A DNA stretch of 64,000 bases from Thiomicrorhabdus lithotrophica (GCF_029201445.1 NZ_CP102381.1:992001-1056000); one strand, 5' to 3'. Positions 8,329 to 17,505 are shown, counted from the first letter of the stretch. Numbers and translations are program-made. Notes: a model not told the origin generated them from the letters alone.

Positions 8329-9252
8329 ATGGGTTCAAAATTTAAGTTCAGTTCTTTATCGGCGCTTTTTGCCGTGGCTTTTTTGGGTTTAGCCACACCA
8401 ATGCATTCAGCTTTTGCTAGTTCAGGAAACTCAGCCAGTGGCGAGCCAATTTATGTTAGCGATGTAGGTTTTGCAACACCAGAATCGGTTGAATATTATG
8501 CAGCTGAAGATGTCTATTTAGTGGCTAATATTAACGGTAGCCCATTTGATAAAGATGATAACGGCTTTATCTCTAAAATTTCTCCAGACGGTGAGGTGCT
8601 TGAACTTAAGTGGTTAGATGGAGCGGCAGCGAACATTGCTTTGAATGCGCCAAAAGGGATGCAAATCATCGGGAATCGACTGTTGATTGCAGATATTGAT
8701 AGAGTACGTGTATTTGAATTGCCATCGGGTAAGCAGTTAGCAGATATTGCAGTTGAAGGCGCTAGCTTTTTAAATGGTGTTTCGATTGCTGACCAAAACA
8801 GCGTGTATGTCACTGATATGGGTGTTGCACCTGGATTTAAAGGCTCGGGAACAGATGCAATCTATCAAATCGGTCTAGATGGTCAAGTTTCTACACTGGT
8901 TAAAACCACAGAGCTTAATAAGCCTAATGGCGTTGCTGCACATAATGGTGGGGTAATCATCGGTACATTCGGTAGCGGTAAGTTGGTGTTTTTGGATAAT
9001 AAAGGCGCGACTCAATCAGATATGACTTTAGAAGGTGGACGTTTAGATGGTCTTCTTAGTCTTGAGGATGGCTCAATTATTACTTCAAGTTGGGAAGCTT
9101 CAGCGGTTTATCGTATTGCTTCAGACAAAACGGTTACAACTGTTGTTGATGGTTTAGAGTCACCAGCGGATTTAGGTTTAGATACTAAACGCAATAGAGT
9201 GCTGATTCCATTATTTAAAGGCAATAAATTGGTTATTCAACCTATAAAGTAA
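8329..9252 (+). CDS. secreted SMP-30/gluconolactonase-like beta-propeller protein
   Basis: A 307-aa exported protein. The N-terminus has a basic start, a hydrophobic core and a plausible cleavage after SAFA. The body has repeated beta-propeller strands (PNGVAAHNGGVIIGTFGSG, LDGLLSLEDGSIITSSW) as in SMP-30/gluconolactonase or NHL-type propellers. Catalytic metal ligands cannot be assigned with confidence, so enzymatic function is open. I chose ATG 8329 because AGGAG (8317-8321) lies 7 bases upstream; the ATG at 8311 precedes this ribosome site. A terminator follows. Confidence 0.75.
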   Translation: MGSKFKFSSLSALFAVAFLGLATPMHSAFASSGNSASGEPIYVSDVGFATPESVEYYAAEDVYLVANINGSPFDKDDNGFISKISPDGEVLELKWLDGAAANIALNAPKGMQIIGNRLLIADIDRVRVFELPSGKQLADIAVEGASFLNGVSIADQNSVYVTDMGVAPGFKGSGTDAIYQIGLDGQVSTLVKTTELNKPNGVAAHNGGVIIGTFGSGKLVFLDNKGATQSDMTLEGGRLDGLLSLEDGSIITSSWEASAVYRIASDKTVTTVVDGLESPADLGLDTKRNRVLIPLFKGNKLVIQPIK

Positions 9253-9280
9253 ACGTTAAATTTTCTTCAAACAGTCAAAT

Positions 9281-9317
9281 AAAACCAAGCATTAAAAGTA
9301 ATCGCTTGGTTTTTTTC
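9281..9317 (+). terminator. rho-independent terminator
   Basis: AACCAAGC (9283-9290) pairs with GCTTGGTT (9304-9311) across a 13-base loop and runs into a T-tract. It lies 30 bases after the beta-propeller gene. Confidence 0.85.
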
Positions 9318-9397
9318 ATGCCGTTTTTATTCTAAACTTGTTATAAAATCATTAGAGATTCATTCAAACCTAAGACGGATTATATGGTTGACTAATC

Positions 9398-9826
9398 ATG
9401 CCTTTAATTAATATTACCTTGCCTGAAAACGCTTTATCGGTGGAAAAGCAAAAACAGCTTGCTGAGCTGACAACACATGCATTACTGAAAATGGAAGGGA
9501 TGGAAAACAACCCTAAGGCTAAGATGTTAACGTGGGTCTATTTGCACAAGCATCCGCAACAAGATTATTTTATTGGCGGAAAAAGTAGTACTAAACCCCA
9601 TTATCGTTTTGATGTCACCGTGTTTGCCAATACTTTGCAAGATTCACATAAAGAAGCTTTAACCAGTGAGTTAACCCATTTGGTCTTAAAACTCGAAGGT
9701 ACTGACGATAACCTATTAAACTCGGCAAGAGTATGGGTGATGTTTCATGAGGTTGCTGATGGCAACTGGGGTGGGGCGGGTGAAATTTATCGCCTAAAAG
9801 ATTTAATGCGAATGATACAGTCTTAG
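9398..9826 (+). CDS. tautomerase (4-oxalocrotonate tautomerase superfamily)-like protein
   Basis: A 142-aa protein beginning MPLINITLPENALS. Proline immediately after the initiator Met is the catalytic base of the tautomerase superfamily. The length and two beta-alpha-beta halves (the second starting about residue 69, HYRFDVTVF) fit a fused double-domain member. The substrate is unknown. It appears monocistronic between the terminator at 9.3 kb and a convergent gene. Confidence 0.75.
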   Translation: MPLINITLPENALSVEKQKQLAELTTHALLKMEGMENNPKAKMLTWVYLHKHPQQDYFIGGKSSTKPHYRFDVTVFANTLQDSHKEALTSELTHLVLKLEGTDDNLLNSARVWVMFHEVADGNWGGAGEIYRLKDLMRMIQS

Positions 9827-9880
9827 ATTGCAAGTGGGTTTGAGCATTGAGAAATGTTAGCAAGCTATGAAAGTTATCAA

Positions 9881-9924
9881 TAAAAAAGGCCTTTAAATCA
9901 GTCTTAACTTTTAGATCTAAAGGC
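9881..9924 (-). terminator. rho-independent terminator (minus strand)
   Basis: On the minus strand GCCTTTA and TAAAGGC form a stem around a loop of about 22 bases, followed by TTTTTTA. It lies just downstream of the AhpD-like gene. Confidence 0.7.
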
Positions 9925-9941
9925 ATTCATTTTATCTAAAT

Positions 9942-10268
9942 CTAACTAAAGTGCTTATCCAATTCTTCGTAAACCACTTCAATATACATCAACTTTGGTC
10001 CACCACCCATCACTACCGCCATCATAGCCGCTTCTAGAATTTCTTCTTTGGTTGAACCTGAATCAACGCAGCCTTTAACGTGCACAGCAATACACCAAGA
10101 ACATTGAAATGCTACGCCTAAAGACAGTAGCATTAAGTGTTTCGTTTTTTCGTCCAATGCCCCATTGGCTTCTGCTCCTTTTACAAACGCACCAAAACTC
10201 TGTAACTGTTTTGGCATGTCTTCCATAAGGCGCTCCATCATGGCACCTGTTTCTTGTAATCTTTCCAT
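9942..10268 (-). CDS. AhpD/carboxymuconolactone decarboxylase family protein
   Basis: A 108-aa cytoplasmic protein of the AhpD-like fold. It carries the peroxidase-type CxxC (C56, C59 in CSWC) followed by His63 (CSWCIAVH), so a thiol-disulfide or peroxide role is plausible. The track begins at GTG 10274, but GGAG on the minus strand is 7 bases before the ATG at 10268, which I take as the start. It has its own terminator. Confidence 0.82.
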   Translation of the reverse strand: MERLQETGAMMERLMEDMPKQLQSFGAFVKGAEANGALDEKTKHLMLLSLGVAFQCSWCIAVHVKGCVDSGSTKEEILEAAMMAVVMGGGPKLMYIEVVYEELDKHFS

Positions 10269-10404
10269 AGCCACACTCCAATCATTGCAAATTAATTTAA
10301 AACTATCTTTAATATCCTGCCGTTAGCTAGAAATATCAAGTAATTTATGTAAATAAAGTTTCAAAAAATAAAAAGAAACGCTTTTGAAAATTTTGTATCT
10401 AATT

Positions 10405-10413
10405 ACCAGGCCT
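10405..10413 (-). repeat. one-sided copy of the dispersed motif (AGGCCTGGT)
   Basis: Intergenic half-symmetric copy; on the minus strand it reads AGGCCTGGTAA. It lies between the AhpD-like gene and the export operon, near the 3' end of the latter. Confidence 0.6.
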
Positions 10414-10450
10414 TTTAGCTTTACCAGAGTCTGATTATTTGATTTTAGCG

Positions 10451-11659
10451 TTACTTATTTAACCGCTCTTCAATATTTACACCATCTTCTAGCGCATCAC
10501 TCGGGTGGTTAATGATTTTTTCGTTTTCTACCAGGCCTGATAGGATTTGTACGGTTAAACCATTGCGTTGCCCAATCTGGACGATTTTACGTTTTGCTTG
10601 ATTATTTTCTATAGCAAACACAGCCCAGCCATCTTGATAGCGGAATAGGGCACTAGAAGGAATTTGTAAAACATCATCTTCTTGCCAAAGAATAAACTTG
10701 GCTTCCACTCGGTAACCATCACCTAAACGCTGCCACTGTTCGGTAGGAGAGGTGAAATCGGAAACAATCCAGACACGCTGTTCTTCAACCCCTAGAGCGG
10801 ATGTTTTAGTAAAACCGACGGGTTCAATTAAACGCACAATACCTTCAAGTGGTTTATCACCACCCCAGCGATCAAATAATACTTTCATTCCAGGTTTGAT
10901 TTTTACGGCATCGGCTGATAATACATCTACAATGATTTCAAGCGCAGAGGGGTCACCCACTTCAAGCAGTGATTCTCCGGTGCTAACCGGGCCTTCGCAT
11001 TTACGATTAACGTTGAGAATTTTTCCGTTAATAGGCGAGTTAACCGCAACACGTTCTTGATTGGAGTCATGAGGGTTGGCGGCAGAATATTCAAGCGTGG
11101 TAAGTGCGGCTTGGAGTTCATAATTCGCCACTTCTACTGAAAAATTGGCAGAACGATGATTAGCTGCTGCGGTTACCGATGCTGCTTTAGCCTGGTCGTA
11201 AGTCTCTTGTGAAATCAAGCCTTTTTCAATTAATGGTTGATAACGTTTGAGTTTGTCGCTCGCTAAATGCGCTGCAGCAGCGGTTGAGTTTGCTTGTGCT
11301 TTGGCCGATTTTAAAGCGGATCTTGCGGCAGACACTTGGGCTTCCGCTTGCGCGCGGCTACGAGAATCCAGCACGGGAGCTTCTAGAGGGGTAATGCCCA
11401 ATAAGTTTTGTCCTTGAGTTACTGAATCGCCCACTTTGAGATGCATTCGACAAGTCATTCCATTAACTGGTGAGGCAATCACATAACGGTCAATTACGCG
11501 TGTCCGTCCATCCTCTTCTATAGTGACGGTAAGGGAGGCCTGCTTAACCTGAACTGTTTCAACTGAAATAGGTTTTGGCCAAAATCCCCATGTCAGTAGT
11601 GCAATAATTATTACACTGACAACTAGAATTCCAGGGTGATTACGTAAAGGAATATTCAT
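10451..11659 (-). CDS. HlyD/MacA-type periplasmic adaptor
   Basis: A 402-aa membrane-anchored adaptor. A single N-terminal transmembrane helix lies at about 11-27, followed by a barrel-sandwich half, a long Ala-rich coiled-coil hairpin (about 100-200, QAEAQVSAARSALKSAKAQA) and a beta-barrel/membrane-proximal end. It would bridge an inner-membrane exporter to an outer-membrane channel. It starts 4 bases after the upstream permease, completing an ATPase-permease-adaptor operon. No TolC gene is nearby. Codons 374-376 contain a one-sided motif copy (10530-10538). Confidence 0.85.
   Translation of the reverse strand: MNIPLRNHPGILVVSVIIIALLTWGFWPKPISVETVQVKQASLTVTIEEDGRTRVIDRYVIASPVNGMTCRMHLKVGDSVTQGQNLLGITPLEAPVLDSRSRAQAEAQVSAARSALKSAKAQANSTAAAAHLASDKLKRYQPLIEKGLISQETYDQAKAASVTAAANHRSANFSVEVANYELQAALTTLEYSAANPHDSNQERVAVNSPINGKILNVNRKCEGPVSTGESLLEVGDPSALEIIVDVLSADAVKIKPGMKVLFDRWGGDKPLEGIVRLIEPVGFTKTSALGVEEQRVWIVSDFTSPTEQWQRLGDGYRVEAKFILWQEDDVLQIPSSALFRYQDGWAVFAIENNQAKRKIVQIGQRNGLTVQILSGLVENEKIINHPSDALEDGVNIEERLNK
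10530..10538 (-). repeat. one-sided motif copy in the HlyD-like gene
   Basis: On the coding (minus) strand TCAGGCCTGGTAGAAAA, read as SGLVEN. It is 11 of 12 matches to the palindrome core. Confidence 0.55.
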
Positions 11660-11663
11660 AATT

Positions 11664-14027
11664 TTACTCTTTCGCCTTTAGTACCGCTACCATATCAAGG
11701 TGAGCGAGGTTGCGCCATATCATAATGGCAGAAATAATAGATGAAACTAGAACGACCAATGCGGCAAATGCATAAACATCGGCCTCTAAAACAACAGGGA
11801 TACGATATAAGTCACTATCAAACTTCATAGCAAGATAGGCGCAAAGACCATTACCGATAACGAAACCAATAGGGATGGCAAGCAAGGTTAGAACCGCTTG
11901 TTCACCCAATAATATATAAGCAATTTCACTTCGATGAAACCCTAGAACCCTTAGGCTGGCAAGCTCGCGATTTCTTTCTGATAGGGCAATTCGCATGCTG
12001 TTATAGACCACACCAAAAGCGATGCTACCACCTAACAGCGTGGTAATAAAACTAAAGAATAGAATGGTGTCATCCATTGTTTCGTAAAACCCTTCAATCG
12101 CAGATTTTTGTTCTACTACGCCTGCAATTCTTGGCATATTTTTTAGTTCGTTATAAACCGAATTTTGGTATTTTTCATCAACCTTTAAATAAGCACCAGA
12201 GATAACATCACCTTCTTTGAGTAGCCTATTTAAGGTATCTCGTTGTATATATACATTTAAACCCAAGTATTGTTTAGCCGTACCAATAACGGGTACATGA
12301 ATGGTGGGTCGATTGCCTTCTAATACTTCTATAGTTAATAAATCCCCCGGCTTTATGTGTAATTGCTCAGAAAGGTAATCGGTAATAATCACGCCTTGTT
12401 GTGGGATAGCGATGGTATTTAAATTACTGTCTAACAATCGAGTTAATACATTATTCGGTTCCACTCCATTAACTGAGGTGCGATAGGAGCGATGTTCAAA
12501 TTTTAAGTTAGCGGAGACGTTACGAAAGCCTTCGGCGAGCTCAACACCCTGAATATTTTTTATAGAGTATAAAGAACGTTTAGAGGTGGGTTCTGAATAA
12601 AGAGTCATTAAGTCTTCGTGTTGACTCATGTTGTATTGAACATCAATCATCTCGTTGATAGCGCCTTCCTGAAAACCACTCACCATCATAATGCCGCAAG
12701 CCATGCTGATACCTAGTGTGGTTAAAAGTGACTTGAAAGGACGTCGTTCAATATGCCGTAATATCATTCTAGAAGGTTGAGAAAAATGTTTTTGTAGTCC
12801 AAGTCTTTCTATGGAGGTGGGGCGGTAAGTAGCAGGTTGTTCAGGGCGCATACCTTGTGCTGGTGGCAGAGTCACGGCTTTTTTTACAGCATAAAGAGTT
12901 CCAATCATGGCAACACCAAAGCTCACTAACGCTGCAGAGGCAATAAGTTCAGGTTCTAATAGATAGTCCATGTAAGGCAGGCTATAAATTTCCATATAAA
13001 GACCACTCATGCCTTTACCCATCCATATACCAAAACCAATACCGATGATTATCCCAATAGAAACAATCATTAAAACCAATTTGCTGTAATGTAAACCTAC
13101 TGCTAAGTTGCTGTAACCAAAAGCTTTAAGAACCGAGATTTGTTCTCTTTCTAAGGCAATTAAACGGCTAATCACCACATTGAGTAGAAAAGCCGCGACC
13201 CCAAAAAAGATAATGGGAAACATGGTTGCCATGTTTTGTAACTGCTTAAGCTCTTCACTTAAAAAACGGTTTGAAAGTTGATCTTTACGAGCGTAAGCGC
13301 CAATACCGCCGTAAGCGGCAAGAATATCGTCTAGCCTGTCAATCACATCCTGGACATTTGTTCCTTTAGTTACGGTAAGAGTTACATTGTTAAATGCGCC
13401 ATTCATATCATAAGCACTGGCTAAAGGCGTGCGAGCCATCCACATTACGCCATAACTTTTATAGTCTGGAAACATTGCACCTGGGGCAATTTGGTAGATA
13501 TATTCAGGAGATAAGCCTGTCCCCACAATGGTCAAAGTTTTGCTGCGACCATTGATTGTTGCTTTGATTTTATCTCCCGCTTTGAGCTTATGCGCATGCG
13601 CAAACTCTTCGCTTAAAATAATTTCATTATCTCGGTTAGGTTCTAGCAAGCGACCATCTCGTAAATAGATTTGATTGAGCAAGCTTCGCCCGCTATCAGG
13701 CTCTGAAATTAAATGGCCACTCACAGGGTTATCATAATCAGCAATATCTAAGTTAACGTAAGTCACCACACGGGTTTCAACTTTGTCTACACCTGGTATC
13801 TCTTCAATTCTTTTAACAACAGAGATCGGTGCGCGTTTTAGTGAGGCAAAAATATCGGCAAAATGGTTATCACGATAATAGTTTTCGCGGGTTTCATAGA
13901 GCGAGTCATAGGTGCTTAATGACATAATAAAAATAGCCACACCACTAACAATGACCATAGCAATAGCTAAGGCCTGCATTCGCATATTCCAAAGTTCTCG
14001 CCAAAGTTTTATGTCGATTGCATTCAT
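11664..14027 (-). CDS. ABC transporter permease, FtsX/MacB-like, two domains
   Basis: A 787-aa permease with a transmembrane helix near 17-38, a large periplasmic domain (about 40-260), three helices at about 265-385, a short linker, then a second similar helix-periplasm-three-helix unit (about 430-787). This duplicated FtsX arrangement is seen in LolCE/MacB-like and YbbP-like exporters. The segment RELASLRVLGFHRSEIAYILLGE is the typical FtsX coupling region. It lies 13 bases after the ATPase gene. The substrate is unknown. Confidence 0.85.
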   Translation of the reverse strand: MNAIDIKLWRELWNMRMQALAIAMVIVSGVAIFIMSLSTYDSLYETRENYYRDNHFADIFASLKRAPISVVKRIEEIPGVDKVETRVVTYVNLDIADYDNPVSGHLISEPDSGRSLLNQIYLRDGRLLEPNRDNEIILSEEFAHAHKLKAGDKIKATINGRSKTLTIVGTGLSPEYIYQIAPGAMFPDYKSYGVMWMARTPLASAYDMNGAFNNVTLTVTKGTNVQDVIDRLDDILAAYGGIGAYARKDQLSNRFLSEELKQLQNMATMFPIIFFGVAAFLLNVVISRLIALEREQISVLKAFGYSNLAVGLHYSKLVLMIVSIGIIIGIGFGIWMGKGMSGLYMEIYSLPYMDYLLEPELIASAALVSFGVAMIGTLYAVKKAVTLPPAQGMRPEQPATYRPTSIERLGLQKHFSQPSRMILRHIERRPFKSLLTTLGISMACGIMMVSGFQEGAINEMIDVQYNMSQHEDLMTLYSEPTSKRSLYSIKNIQGVELAEGFRNVSANLKFEHRSYRTSVNGVEPNNVLTRLLDSNLNTIAIPQQGVIITDYLSEQLHIKPGDLLTIEVLEGNRPTIHVPVIGTAKQYLGLNVYIQRDTLNRLLKEGDVISGAYLKVDEKYQNSVYNELKNMPRIAGVVEQKSAIEGFYETMDDTILFFSFITTLLGGSIAFGVVYNSMRIALSERNRELASLRVLGFHRSEIAYILLGEQAVLTLLAIPIGFVIGNGLCAYLAMKFDSDLYRIPVVLEADVYAFAALVVLVSSIISAIMIWRNLAHLDMVAVLKAKE

Positions 14028-14040
14028 CTGTAATACCTAT

Positions 14041-14826
14041 TTACCAGCTTAAGTCTTTTGGAGAAAGGCGTGTTGAATTAGTATGAATATCGGTGATTTG
14101 GCCATCTGATAAGCTGATAACTCGGTCAGCCATTTGGGCGATACCCGCATTATGAGTGATAACGGCTGTAGTTGTGCCAAGTTCAGCGTTGACTCTTTGT
14201 AAAGCCTCGAGCACTTTAATACCCGTTTGTGAGTCTAGTGCGCCAGTGGGTTCATCACACAATAAAACATCTGGGTTTTTAGCAATAGCACGAGCAATGG
14301 CTACACGCTGTTGCTCACCACCGGAAAGCTGTGCAGGAAAATGGTCTAAACGCTCACCTAAACCAACTAACTCTAAGGCTTCTTCGGGTGTCATGGGAGC
14401 CTTAGCTATTTCGGTAACAACGGCTACATTTTCACGAGCAGTAAGACTAGGTATCAGGTTATAAAATTGAAAAACAAAACCTACATTAAAACGTCTATAT
14501 TCAGTGAGTTCATGCTCAGAAGCACAACTCAAATCAATAATTTCGTCTTTATTATGATAAACAACGGTGCCTTTCGTAGGCGTATCTAGACCGCCTAAAA
14601 TATTTAACAGCGTTGACTTACCGCTACCTGATGCACCAAGTAAAACCGCGAGTTCACCTTCATAAAGTTTAAGATCAACTCCTCGTAAAGCATGTACTTG
14701 CACTTCCCCCATTTGATAGGTTTTAGTAATGCCTTGAGCCTCAAAAACAATGTTTTTATCCAGAGGCTGAGAAGAACGTTTATTTGGTGGTATGTCTGTT
14801 TGAGCAGATTGCATGAATGTCGCCAT
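14041..14826 (-). CDS. ABC transporter ATP-binding protein (LolD/MacB subfamily)
   Basis: A 261-aa ATPase energising the downstream permease. Walker [10 protein letters not shown] is at 64-72, the signature LSGGEQQ at 167-173 and Walker B VLLCDE at 187-192, followed by PTGALD. The subfamily exports lipoproteins, macrolides or peptides via FtsX-type permeases. It is the first gene of the operon. The region upstream holds a composite hairpin repeat (14975-15010), which could lie in or near its promoter or leader. Confidence 0.93.
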   Translation of the reverse strand: MATFMQSAQTDIPPNKRSSQPLDKNIVFEAQGITKTYQMGEVQVHALRGVDLKLYEGELAVLLGASGSGKSTLLNILGGLDTPTKGTVVYHNKDEIIDLSCASEHELTEYRRFNVGFVFQFYNLIPSLTARENVAVVTEIAKAPMTPEEALELVGLGERLDHFPAQLSGGEQQRVAIARAIAKNPDVLLCDEPTGALDSQTGIKVLEALQRVNAELGTTTAVITHNAGIAQMADRVISLSDGQITDIHTNSTRLSPKDLSW

Positions 14827-14974
14827 TGCAGTTAGTTAAATTCAGTATATACCACTGAAAATTGAGGGAAAAGAAAATCTATTCAGTTGTGGCTTCAAGA
14901 CTTAATATAAATCATTTTTTGCGCTTTGAAGGTAACAAATGAGGGAAGATAGTTAGGAATAGCGAATTTAAAGA

Positions 14975-15010
14975 TTACCACACCCCGCAAGGGGGTATAA
15001 AGGCCTGGTA
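14975..15010. repeat. composite hairpin repeat, copy a
   Basis: Left arm TTACCA (14975-14980), a 20-base insert, then right arm AGGCCTGGTA (15001-15010). The arms are the two sides of the dispersed palindrome. The insert folds as ACCCC, a GCAA loop of GNRA type, and GGGGT. A near-identical copy (33 of 36 positions) lies at 40955-40990. The site is between the ABC operon start and the 3' end of the calcium-binding-repeat gene. Confidence 0.85.
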
Positions 15011-15042
15011 TGTTTGAAATTACAGGCCTGATTTAATTTAAA

Positions 15043-16254
15043 TTAAATAACAAGATCGATTTGTTGAATTGAACCCACTTGACCCGTTTCATGTATGAAA
15101 ACACCGCTACTTATAATTTGGCCGTGTTGTTGATTATTTTGGTCTTTTAAAGCAAAGGGTGTTTCAATATTTTGCAGGGCTATAGCGCCTATGTTCAACT
15201 CTAGTAACCCATGAAGTTGGTCAAAGCCTTGAACATCTTTTTGCCATATCTGAAGTTCAGAAAAAATGGCATCATTTTCGTCAATCCAGCCATTTTGGTC
15301 GTGATCAAATTGTTTTAAGTCAGCAAAACCATCACCGCTTCTTGTACCAAATAGTTCAGAGCCATTGTTAATTACCCCATCTTGGTTTTTATCAAATACC
15401 AAAAATCCTGAATTCGGATTTACAAAAGAGATGTTTTCTTCTTGTCCGTCAGAATTTATATCAAAAGTAAACTTGTCTACTGTTAAGGTGGCCGGTGATC
15501 CGCCAAAGTTCACAACTAATGGGTCTGTAAATACCACGCCTTGCGTTTTTTCGACATGTAATTGGGTTTCATAATTACGTTTCATTTGCGCATTTAAATC
15601 AAACTGAATTTGTCTCCCATCTTCTGTGGTGACGTGACCTGAAGCATAAAAAGAGGCGTGTTCGTGTTCTTTGTAGTATTCACTATAAGTCCAACGTTCA
15701 CCAGAAGAAGGAACTATGATTTCTTCAGTCGAAAGAGTATTGCTATTTTGGGAAATACTAACGGCGTTCTGATTAGAGTTTAAAAAGTCCGTATTGAACG
15801 ATGTCTTGTTTGAATCATCAGCATTGTTTGATTCATATCCCAAGATTTTCATGGAATAGGGTTTACCTGTTAATCGTTCCATCATAGATTCAATCGCCTC
15901 AATCATTTTGATTAAATCGGGTGGAAGTTGAATACTGTCTTCAAATGAATGAGCTTCAACCAAGGCATTAACGGTATTACGGTTATCGTTTATATTAAAG
16001 CGCTGATTTTCGAGAATGCGTTGCTCATGAATAGGTGAAACAATAGGGATACCAAGTTGAGCTTTGTTAGCGTGTTTCTGCTGTTGTTGATTGAGGGTTA
16101 TGCTTGAATAATTTTCTACTTTTGTAGACAAACTTTCACTCTCTCGAGTAGCAATTTGGCCATTGATAAAAGTTTCATGCACACGTTGTTTTTGGCTCTC
16201 GATCTTTGCGTAGTGCTGAGCCGAAAGTTGTATATTCTGGTCAAGAATTTTCAT
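15043..16254 (-). CDS. calcium-binding-repeat protein, function unknown
   Basis: A 403-aa protein without an obvious N-terminal signal peptide; it starts MKILDQNIQLSAQHY. The N-terminal half is Gln/Asn/Ser-rich and looks disordered. The C-terminal third has three Asp-rich loops: DINSDG 265-270, DKNQDG 288-293 and DHDQNG 317-322, with GSELFGTRSGDGFADLKQFD between. Such loops occur in VCBS/RTX-associated and EF-hand-like calcium-binding proteins. No transporter dedicated to it is identified, though the ABC/HlyD operon lies next door. I do not recognise a named family. Confidence 0.6.
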   Translation of the reverse strand: MKILDQNIQLSAQHYAKIESQKQRVHETFINGQIATRESESLSTKVENYSSITLNQQQQKHANKAQLGIPIVSPIHEQRILENQRFNINDNRNTVNALVEAHSFEDSIQLPPDLIKMIEAIESMMERLTGKPYSMKILGYESNNADDSNKTSFNTDFLNSNQNAVSISQNSNTLSTEEIIVPSSGERWTYSEYYKEHEHASFYASGHVTTEDGRQIQFDLNAQMKRNYETQLHVEKTQGVVFTDPLVVNFGGSPATLTVDKFTFDINSDGQEENISFVNPNSGFLVFDKNQDGVINNGSELFGTRSGDGFADLKQFDHDQNGWIDENDAIFSELQIWQKDVQGFDQLHGLLELNIGAIALQNIETPFALKDQNNQQHGQIISSGVFIHETGQVGSIQQIDLVI

Positions 16255-16391
16255 AGAAACATTCCAAATTATTATTTATTTAATGGATGTTTCCCTTGAT
16301 GCTTATTATTTTTTATTGTTATAACTAACTTAACGGCTGGTATTTCAAAAGCTTAGGGATGTTGTAAGGGTTTTTTTAACTTTAATGACAG

Positions 16392-16413
16392 AAGTTACCA
16401 GGCCTGGTAACTT
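16392..16413. repeat. dispersed palindrome, perfect 22-bp copy 5
   Basis: The longest perfect version in the window: AAGTTACCAGG joined to its exact reverse complement. It overlaps the TAA stop (16412-16414) of the small membrane-protein gene. The core 12-mer is 16397-16408. No T-run follows on the minus strand. Confidence 0.92.
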
Positions 16414-16672
16414 AGTCTTTAGGTTGGTTAGAGATTTTATGTAGCCAGTAGTGTTTGATTTTTTCCCATAGTGGCTTACCTAATAACAAAATGGCAATAT
16501 AAAAGGCGATTTCACCAATAATAATTAAGAGGGTGATAATGCCAGCGATTTCTGCGACACTAAAATCTAAGAAAGGGATGACAAAAACCATTGTCCAAGC
16601 GATAGTAGAAACAGCCATGAGTGTGTAAGCTAAAGGCTTAATAAAAGGTGCAAAACGTTCTTTTAATGTCAT
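16412..16672 (-). CDS. small membrane protein (transporter suffix domain-like)
   Basis: An 86-aa protein with two hydrophobic segments (about 15-37 and 43-64) and a basic C-terminus (KPLWEKIKHYWLH). It resembles small proteins annotated as transporter suffix domain; role unknown. The longer reading frame to 16708 has only a TTG and lies inside the terminal repeat of a miniature element. ATG 16672 (MTLKERF) is therefore the likely start. It is divergent from tesA with the miniature element between. Confidence 0.6.
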   Translation of the reverse strand: MTLKERFAPFIKPLAYTLMAVSTIAWTMVFVIPFLDFSVAEIAGIITLLIIIGEIAFYIAILLLGKPLWEKIKHYWLHKISNQPKD

Positions 16673-16694
16673 ATGATTAAGTCTAGATATAAAA

Positions 16695-16856
16695 AGAGAC
16701 CTTTGCAAGAGATCAAAAACGAGTAAAAATGGCTAAAATTTCACTGCTTTTCGTTCTAAAACTTGTCAATAGCTAGCTATTAACTGTGTTTCAGGCCTCA
16801 ATCAGTAAAAATTTCTTCTCATTTTTCTTTCGTCCATGACTCGTGCAAAGGTCTCT
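16695..16856. mobile_element. IS5-like miniature inverted-repeat element A (162 bp)
   Basis: The ends are AGAGACCTTTGCAAGAG (from 16695) and, reverse-complemented, AGAGACCTTTGCACGAG (to 16856). Internal AACGAGTAAAAAT on the left and TTTTTCTTTCGTCCATGACTC on the right also match element B at 54729-54826. There is no transposase, so it is non-autonomous. GAGACCTTTGCA-type ends resemble those of some IS5-family elements (recalled, not searched). No clear target duplication is visible. It fills the space between two divergent genes. Confidence 0.7.
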
Positions 16857-16857
16857 A

Positions 16858-17505
16858 ATGGAAAATGAAATGAAAGTGAATACTATACCAGGCCTGGTAA
16901 CATTGGTTTTAAGCATTATTATGAGTGCCTTGTTTTTATCTTCCTGTAGTCAGGCTAAATTGCCTGTCTTGCAGCCAGAGGATGTTATTGTCGCTTTTGG
17001 CGATAGTTTAACAGCAGGTTATGGGGTAGATAAAAACCAAAGTTATCCAATTGTATTAGCTAACATGACGGGTTTAAAAGTTATTAACGCTGGTATTTCG
17101 GGTGAAACTACGGCTGAAGGGTTAGAGCGGTTACCAGAAGTTTTACAGACTCACCAACCTAAGCTTGTGATTTTATTAGAGGGAGGTAATGACGTCCTAC
17201 AAAAGGTCTCAGAATCCCAAATTAAATCCAATTTAAAACAGATGATTCAACTCATCCAACAGAGCGGTACAGGGGTGTTGTTGGTTGGTGTACCTGAGAG
17301 AAAACTGTTTGGTAGCTCACTGGGTTTATATTCAGAATTGGCGAGTGAACATGCCATACCAATAGAAGAAGATATTGTGGCTAATCTTATGAAACGGCTT
17401 TCAATGAAATCGGACTATGTCCACTTTAATGCTCAAGGTTATCAAGCGCTGGCGCAAGCTATTTATGAAACTTTAGAAACATCTGGGGCAATAGTAGAGA
17501 ATTAA
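16858..17505 (+). CDS. tesA: arylesterase/lysophospholipase-like SGNH hydrolase (lipoprotein)
   Basis: A 215-aa TesA-type esterase. SGNH blocks are AFGDSLTAGYG (catalytic Ser), the Gly block around AGISGETT, GGND, and the DxxH-type YVHFNAQGY. The leader ends in the lipobox LSSC (Cys30), so a lipoprotein is predicted rather than the soluble periplasmic form of E. coli. The ATG at 16858 follows the miniature element by one base, and AAAGG (16847-16851), part of the element's terminal repeat, lies 6 bases upstream as a ribosome site. ATG 16870 is an alternative. A palindrome copy in the signal peptide encodes IPGLV. Confidence 0.87.
   Translation: MENEMKVNTIPGLVTLVLSIIMSALFLSSCSQAKLPVLQPEDVIVAFGDSLTAGYGVDKNQSYPIVLANMTGLKVINAGISGETTAEGLERLPEVLQTHQPKLVILLEGGNDVLQKVSESQIKSNLKQMIQLIQQSGTGVLLVGVPERKLFGSSLGLYSELASEHAIPIEEDIVANLMKRLSMKSDYVHFNAQGYQALAQAIYETLETSGAIVEN
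16886..16899. repeat. dispersed palindrome TACCAGGCCTGGTA, copy 6
   Basis: Lies within the tesA signal-peptide codons and is read as IPGLV, the same reading as in the DUF445 gene. Confidence 0.9.

Noticed and set aside
16843-16857. Longer N-terminus of tesA from GTG 16843
   Set aside because: These codons are the terminal inverted repeat of the miniature element. The ATG at 16858 with an upstream AAAGG is a better start.
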